Assembly (NCBI RefSeq): GCF_045038035.1
Contig: NZ_CP173427.1
Location: 1 to 64,000 of the forward strand
Length of the DNA: 64,000 nt
Reading direction: 5' to 3'
Source: Paenibacillus_F chitinolyticus_A
Lineage (GTDB): Bacteria; Bacillota; Bacilli; Paenibacillales; NBRC-103111
The notes under the pieces were generated by a model. It saw nothing but the letters and a program-made list of their open reading frames with translations. It was not told the DNA's origin and made no database searches. Positions within the stretch are counted from its first letter, which is position 1; every line of letters begins with the position of its first letter. Made by a program: the position numbers and the translations under genes. Below are positions 60,482 through 64,000 of the stretch, in pieces.

Positions 60482-60505
60482 ATAGTTTTAAAGTTTTAAA
60501 ACTAT
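60482..60505 (+). promoter_or_regulatory. ArsR operator before the oxidoreductase gene
   Basis: Perfect 11-bp arms ATAGTTTTAAA and TTTAAAACTAT around a 2-bp centre. This matches the size of ArsR-family sites, and it lies between the ArsR gene and its presumed target. Confidence 0.6.
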
Positions 60506-60618
60506 CAAAATCGGGTAAAAAGCAGGTCACGCCCTCTTTGGTGCAGCTAGTTTGTGCGATAGCTTTATTTTTTATTAACCGATGTTCAATAAAACTAACG
60601 AGAAATGAGTGAATTCAT

Positions 60619-61638
60619 GTGCCGATGAATAAACAAATCGTACTCCGTTCGCGTCCCGAGGGGATGCCGACCGTTGATCATTTCGAATTCAGGGAAGTTC
60701 CCGTATCCGATCCTGCCGAGGGCCAGGTCGTCGTGCGTTCTCTGTACTTGTCCGTTGACCCGTATATGAGAGGCAGAATGAACGACTCCAAATCTTACGT
60801 GCCGCCTTACAAGCTGGGCGAGCCGATCAGCGGCGGGATTGTCGGAGAGGTCGTATCGTCCCGTTCGGAACAATTCGAGAAAGGGGACAAAGTGCTGGGC
60901 ATGCTCGGCTGGCAGCTTTACAACACGGTAGACGCTTCCTCCGTCCGCAAAGTGGACGAAAATCTCGCCCCGCTGTCCGCCTATTTGAGCGTACTCGGAT
61001 TAACGGGCATGACGGCCTACTTCGGTCTGCTCGATATCGGTAAGCCGAAAGAAGGCGAGACCGTCGTCGTATCCGGCGCGGCCGGAGCCGTGGGAATGAT
61101 GGTCGGGCAGATCGCGAAACTGAAAGGAGCGCGCGTCGTCGGTGTCGCGGGCTCGGACGAGAAAACCGCGTACCTGGAGAAGGAGCTCGGCTTCGATGCC
61201 GCGGTTAATTATAAAACGGCGGATAACCTGGACGAAGCGATCGCAAAAGCTTGTCCCGACGGAGTCGACGTTTACTTCGACAACGTGGGCGGACAAATTT
61301 CGGACGCCGTGATGAAACAGCTGAACGACCATGCGCGCATCCCGCTTTGCGGAGCCATCTCCTCCTACAACAGCACGGACGGCGACCTCGGTCCCCGGAT
61401 TCAGCCTCAGCTGATCAAGACCCGCTCTCTGATCCAAGGCTTTGTTCTGAGCGATTACGCCGCCCGTTTTCCTGAAGCCGGAGCCGATCTGGGCAAGTGG
61501 CTGTCCGAAGGGAAGCTGAAGTACGAGGAAACGATTGTGGAAGGCTTCGACAACGTTCCTAACGCGTTCCTGGAACTTTTTAAAGGAACCAATCTGGGAA
61601 AAATGCTTGTAAAAGTAAGCGAGGCGGACGGAGAGTAA
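60619..61638 (+). CDS. yfmJ: NADP-dependent MDR-type oxidoreductase (YfmJ-like)
   Basis: 339 residues with GTG 60619 or ATG 60625 as start; the ribosome binding site is weak for both. Medium-chain reductase without zinc ligands: YLSVDPYMRGRMND, LGLTGMTAYFGLLDIGKPKEGETVVVSGAAGAVGMMVGQIAKLKGARVVGVAGSDEKTAYL (AAGAVG nucleotide loop), FDNVGGQISDAV. This branch (YfmJ, curcumin/leukotriene B4 reductases) reduces double bonds of alpha,beta-unsaturated aldehydes and ketones. The adjacent ArsR gene and operator suggest induction by electrophiles. Confidence 0.9.
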   Translation: MPMNKQIVLRSRPEGMPTVDHFEFREVPVSDPAEGQVVVRSLYLSVDPYMRGRMNDSKSYVPPYKLGEPISGGIVGEVVSSRSEQFEKGDKVLGMLGWQLYNTVDASSVRKVDENLAPLSAYLSVLGLTGMTAYFGLLDIGKPKEGETVVVSGAAGAVGMMVGQIAKLKGARVVGVAGSDEKTAYLEKELGFDAAVNYKTADNLDEAIAKACPDGVDVYFDNVGGQISDAVMKQLNDHARIPLCGAISSYNSTDGDLGPRIQPQLIKTRSLIQGFVLSDYAARFPEAGADLGKWLSEGKLKYEETIVEGFDNVPNAFLELFKGTNLGKMLVKVSEADGE

Positions 61639-61714
61639 CCGAGAATCGGCCGCGCAGCGAGATGAAAGCGGAGCTAACGAACAAGCGGTAGGAAATAAAG
61701 TTTAAGTGACGGAT

Positions 61715-61743
61715 AGAGGGGGACTTGGTGTCCTCCTCTTTTC
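61715..61743 (+). terminator. Intrinsic terminator of yfmJ
   Basis: AGAGGGGGAC pairs with GTCCTCCTCT (one mismatch), then TTTTC. Confidence 0.6.
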
Positions 61744-61772
61744 GTTAGAGGAAAACATAGAAAAGGGTCAAG

Positions 61773-61850
61773 ATGGCAGCATACGAGGAATTGGTCACAC
61801 GACAGCGGACATTTTTCCATGCGGGACAATCCTGGGAGCCCACGACCTAG
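61773..61850 (+). pseudogene. Remnant of an aldehyde dehydrogenase gene (N-terminus)
   Basis: Twenty-five codons from ATG 61773 to TAG 61848-61850 read MAAYEELVTRQRTFFHAGQS, which looks like the first helix of fatty-aldehyde/coniferyl-aldehyde dehydrogenases (pattern LxxxQRxFFxxGxT). The catalytic body is missing; AT-rich foreign sequence follows directly. An electrophile-detoxifying enzyme next to yfmJ would have fit its neighbourhood. Confidence 0.55.
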
Positions 61851-61869
61851 CATGAGCTACAGATAGTAT

Positions 61870-62175
61870 TTATGGTTCTCTAAATCCTAAAAGAGCCATA
61901 CTTAAAAAAACTACTATTAATCCAACAACCATAAGAAAAACAATTAAGATTCCAGTGAATTTTAAGAATCCTCTCTCACCTGTTAAAATTCCTATAAAAC
62001 CTAAAATAATGCTAATTACTAAAGAACCTAGTGCTGAAAAAAATGATGATTTAATTATCATTAATTCACCGGAAGTAGGATTAGTTGATATGGTGTAACT
62101 GATAATAAGCAGCAATGTTCCTGCCATACTAAAAATGGTTGATAACACTCCGAAGATTCTCTTTTTAGAAGTCAA
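61870..62175 (-). CDS. Small three-helix membrane protein, AT-rich gene
   Basis: 101 residues from a TTG codon 6 bp after GGAGGT. Three membrane helices (about 8-27, 46-66, 73-95) with short polar loops (NPTSGELMIIK; TGERGF). No family recognised with confidence. The gene and its flanks (about 61865-62330) are far more AT-rich than the surroundings, a sign of recent acquisition. Confidence 0.6.
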   Translation of the reverse strand: MTSKKRIFGVLSTIFSMAGTLLLIISYTISTNPTSGELMIIKSSFFSALGSLVISIILGFIGILTGERGFLKFTGILIVFLMVVGLIVVFLSMALLGFREP

Positions 62176-62345
62176 TATTTACCTCCACATTAGGGGATTC
62201 GAAATTTTAAAATTATCAAAACGAACCTTTTTATTCCATTTTATATTAACACAAATTGAATAGGACTCTTTTTAATTTTTTTGATTAATTCCCCGTCAAA
62301 CCTAGACATTATGCAGCTAAAGCGCAAGGCCTAAACCGATAAAGG

Positions 62346-62387
62346 AAAAACCTCCGGTTCCGCAAGCTGCGGTTCCGGAGGTTTTTG
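62346..62387. terminator. Intrinsic terminator, usable in both directions
   Basis: AAAAACCTCCGG / CCGGAGGTTTTT with an inner CCGCA/TGCGG stem. It serves the minus-strand propeller gene. Confidence 0.85.
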
Positions 62388-62400
62388 AGTTTGTGTGGGC

Positions 62401-63894
62401 TTACAGCCGCTCGTTAGGAAACGGATTGCTCGTTTTGGACGTGATGATTTCACGCTGCGAGCCGTCTTTCTTAACACGGCCGAGAGAAAAAACGATGTCT
62501 GCGTAACGGTGCGTTGTAGAACTTTTTGTTTCATAAGTTATGAAATAGATCCAATCGCCGATCACGTTTAACTGCACGAGCGTATTGTCTATCCGCGGCT
62601 TTTCCGCACCGCCCTGCAGATCGGTCAGATAGACTTTCCGGTCAAGGAAGCTCAGCGCCTTTTCCAAAACGAGATAATCGGGTCCTACATAATAACGGCT
62701 CAAGGGCACGTTGTCCACAGCTACAGATTCCTCGCCGGTCTGTATGGACATTTTCAGAAGCTGGTTAGCGTCCTTATGATAGTAGATAAAGCCGTTGGCC
62801 GCGCGCAGTTCATGGACGAATTCCTTTGTGTAGGTTTTGTGGTTTCGGCCGTCAAGGTCCAGTGAATAGAGACCTCCGGTGCTCCGCTTGTAATAGATGC
62901 GTCCTTGATAAGGGACGAAATCCATGACGTCCTCGTTTTTTTGCGAAAGCTCTTGTTTGCCGCTTCCGTCAAGCTTCATCTTGAAAAGAGGGCCTGAGCC
63001 GAAACCTGCGGTAACGTTATAGTAAATCCAGTCCCCGGTTACATAGACTTGTCCGGCTTTTTCTTTGCTGAGCTTCGTGCGTTCAGTGCCGTCGGGCCGA
63101 ATCCGGTACACTTCTCCCGCGTCGGTACGTTCTCCGCGAGTAAGAAGCCGGTAGTACACCCAGCCCCCGGTCACTTGGATCTGAGCGGCGGTGTCGTCCG
63201 TGATTTTTACAGACTGGGAGCCGTCTTCTTTCATGCGGTACAGCTTGCTTTCATCGCCCACATTCTGATAATACACCCACCCGTTCGATTGGGTGACGAA
63301 AGCTTGATTCAGAATGTTCTGGATGTCGTTTCCTTCCCCCGGAGCAAACACGGAGGCAGGTGCCGGTGTATCACCGAGAGTTACCGTCCGGGTATCGGCA
63401 TTCCAGGCGATCGCAATGCCGAGTGCCTCGGCAATGAAGCGGACAGGCACCATGACCCGGCCGTTTTCTTGCTCCGCGGGAGACTCCAGCACGGCCTCGC
63501 GCCCGTCAATGTGCGCCAGAGTGCTCCCGACCGTCAGGTCGATAAGGGTGGCGCCTTTGCGCACGGTGGCGGTCTTCGCCGATTGGGACCATTCGACTTC
63601 CGTGCCGAATGCCTCCGACAGCGACCTCAGCGGGACGTAAGTCAAGCCGGATTCCGCTTGAATATAGGCGCGGGAATCGGGAAACAGTTCGGCGCCGTCG
63701 ACGACGACCGCCACATCCTGTCCCGGGGATGCGGATGCGGATGCGGAGGAGATCCCTGCGGAAAAGTCGAACAGCGAGAGTCCGATCAGCGCGGGAACAA
63801 GGCGCAAAAGCCGGCCTGCTTTACTTTTGAAGAGTGAAGAATTACTGTTCTTGTTGTTCCTGGCATGTAAGCCTGAAGAGAAGAATAGGTTCAT
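62401..63894 (-). CDS. Exported protein: copper-amine-oxidase-N-like domain plus DUF5050-type propeller
   Basis: 497 residues if ATG 63894 is used; a TTG at 63918 is the alternative and neither has a strong ribosome binding site. A signal-like hydrophobic stretch (about 28-55) precedes a stalk domain with TYVPLRSLSEAFGTEVEW and RVMVPVRFIAEALGIAIAWN units. The rest is repeated (GWVYYQNVGDESKLYRMKEDGS, GGWVYYRLL...VYRIRPDGTE, GDWIYYNVT...LFKMKLDGSG and more), i.e. five or six blades of a DUF5050/TolB-like beta-propeller. Expected at the cell surface; function unknown. The same stalk domain is found in the C39-like protein at 26535-27989. Confidence 0.8.
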   Translation of the reverse strand: MNLFFSSGLHARNNKNSNSSLFKSKAGRLLRLVPALIGLSLFDFSAGISSASASASPGQDVAVVVDGAELFPDSRAYIQAESGLTYVPLRSLSEAFGTEVEWSQSAKTATVRKGATLIDLTVGSTLAHIDGREAVLESPAEQENGRVMVPVRFIAEALGIAIAWNADTRTVTLGDTPAPASVFAPGEGNDIQNILNQAFVTQSNGWVYYQNVGDESKLYRMKEDGSQSVKITDDTAAQIQVTGGWVYYRLLTRGERTDAGEVYRIRPDGTERTKLSKEKAGQVYVTGDWIYYNVTAGFGSGPLFKMKLDGSGKQELSQKNEDVMDFVPYQGRIYYKRSTGGLYSLDLDGRNHKTYTKEFVHELRAANGFIYYHKDANQLLKMSIQTGEESVAVDNVPLSRYYVGPDYLVLEKALSFLDRKVYLTDLQGGAEKPRIDNTLVQLNVIGDWIYFITYETKSSTTHRYADIVFSLGRVKKDGSQREIITSKTSNPFPNERL

Positions 63895-64000
63895 TCCGGA
63901 TGCAACCGACCTTTCCAAAGAAGATAGATAATAGTTCCTATATCGGATGATAAGGACAATCCTTGCAGACCTAGGCCCGGATATACAGGGTAAATTCCTG
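63895..64000 (-). other. Upstream region of the propeller gene
   Basis: About 100 bp to the window edge. No gene or clear promoter seen. Confidence 0.3.

Noticed and set aside
62199..62221. Second ArsR site resembling 60482-60505 near the AT-rich membrane gene
   Set aside because: Only one half matches, in very AT-rich DNA where such runs are common.

Overview
The window looks like chromosome from a Bacillales member, most likely Paenibacillaceae. The reasons are the moderately GC-rich coding sequence, strong AGGAGG-type ribosome binding sites, several GTG and TTG starts, and gene types common in that group: copper-amine-oxidase-N-like cell-surface proteins, DNRLRE-bearing polysaccharide lyase, a yda/pss-type exopolysaccharide operon, an ECF sigma/anti-sigma pair, and a SpoIIM-family protein. 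The genus is an inference. I saw no rRNA, tRNA, CRISPR array or intact transposase.

Layout. 1-4.1 kb: the end of an SDR gene, a frameshifted ankyrin gene, then a large protein with a TerD-like C-terminal domain. That gene is preceded by two tandem hairpins whose stems covary, a candidate new structured RNA. 4.4-7.7 kb: an MFS-SDR-SDR-MarR cluster. 7.7-9.6 kb: a Crp/Fnr remnant, then a MerR-SRPBCC-SRPBCC operon with a textbook 19-bp MerR promoter. 9.9-14.5 kb: a 55-residue protein, an interrupted SpoIIM-family gene, selO, a signal-peptidase-like lipoprotein that seems to lack its catalytic dyad, and an exported histidine phosphatase. 14.8-19.5 kb: two hybrid signalling kinases. 19.6-28 kb: a GIY-YIG UvrC-like protein, an exported phosphoesterase, YjdM, GNAT and LLM enzymes, and two exported peptidase genes.

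28-31.8 kb: an alpha/beta-hydrolase without its Ser and His, fused to a winged-helix regulator, followed by an efflux pump whose MarR gene carries a stop codon. 32-37.9 kb: an RlmA-type methyltransferase, an AGCS symporter, a MarR-SDR pair and an ArsR/old-yellow-enzyme pair with two matching operators. 38.16-39.65 kb: an AT-rich composite element bounded by two 155-bp direct repeats and a perfect 8-bp target duplication, carrying two small cargo genes. 39.7-45.1 kb: a POT peptide transporter and a large PL8 lyase with a carbohydrate-binding-like module inserted in its catalytic architecture. 45.4-47 kb: ECF sigma and its membrane regulator. 47.4-49.3 kb: a GH20 hexosaminidase. 49.7-58.2 kb: a six-gene operon resembling B. 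subtilis ydaJKLMN plus one extra GT-C-like gene, ending in a degenerate GGDEF protein that keeps the c-di-GMP I-site. 58.3-64 kb: an MFS/HxlR pair, an ArsR/YfmJ pair, an aldehyde-dehydrogenase remnant, an AT-rich membrane protein gene, and a surface propeller protein.

How the genes work together. The 41-58 kb block can be read as a polysaccharide region: synthesis and secretion under c-di-GMP control, glycan trimming by GH8 and GH20, PL8 degradation of an external polyanionic glycan, and ECF-dependent envelope sensing. The rest is dominated by small regulator-plus-enzyme or regulator-plus-pump pairs (MarR, MerR, ArsR, HxlR) suited to sensing electrophiles or drugs. Many gene remnants between them point to active decay and turnover.
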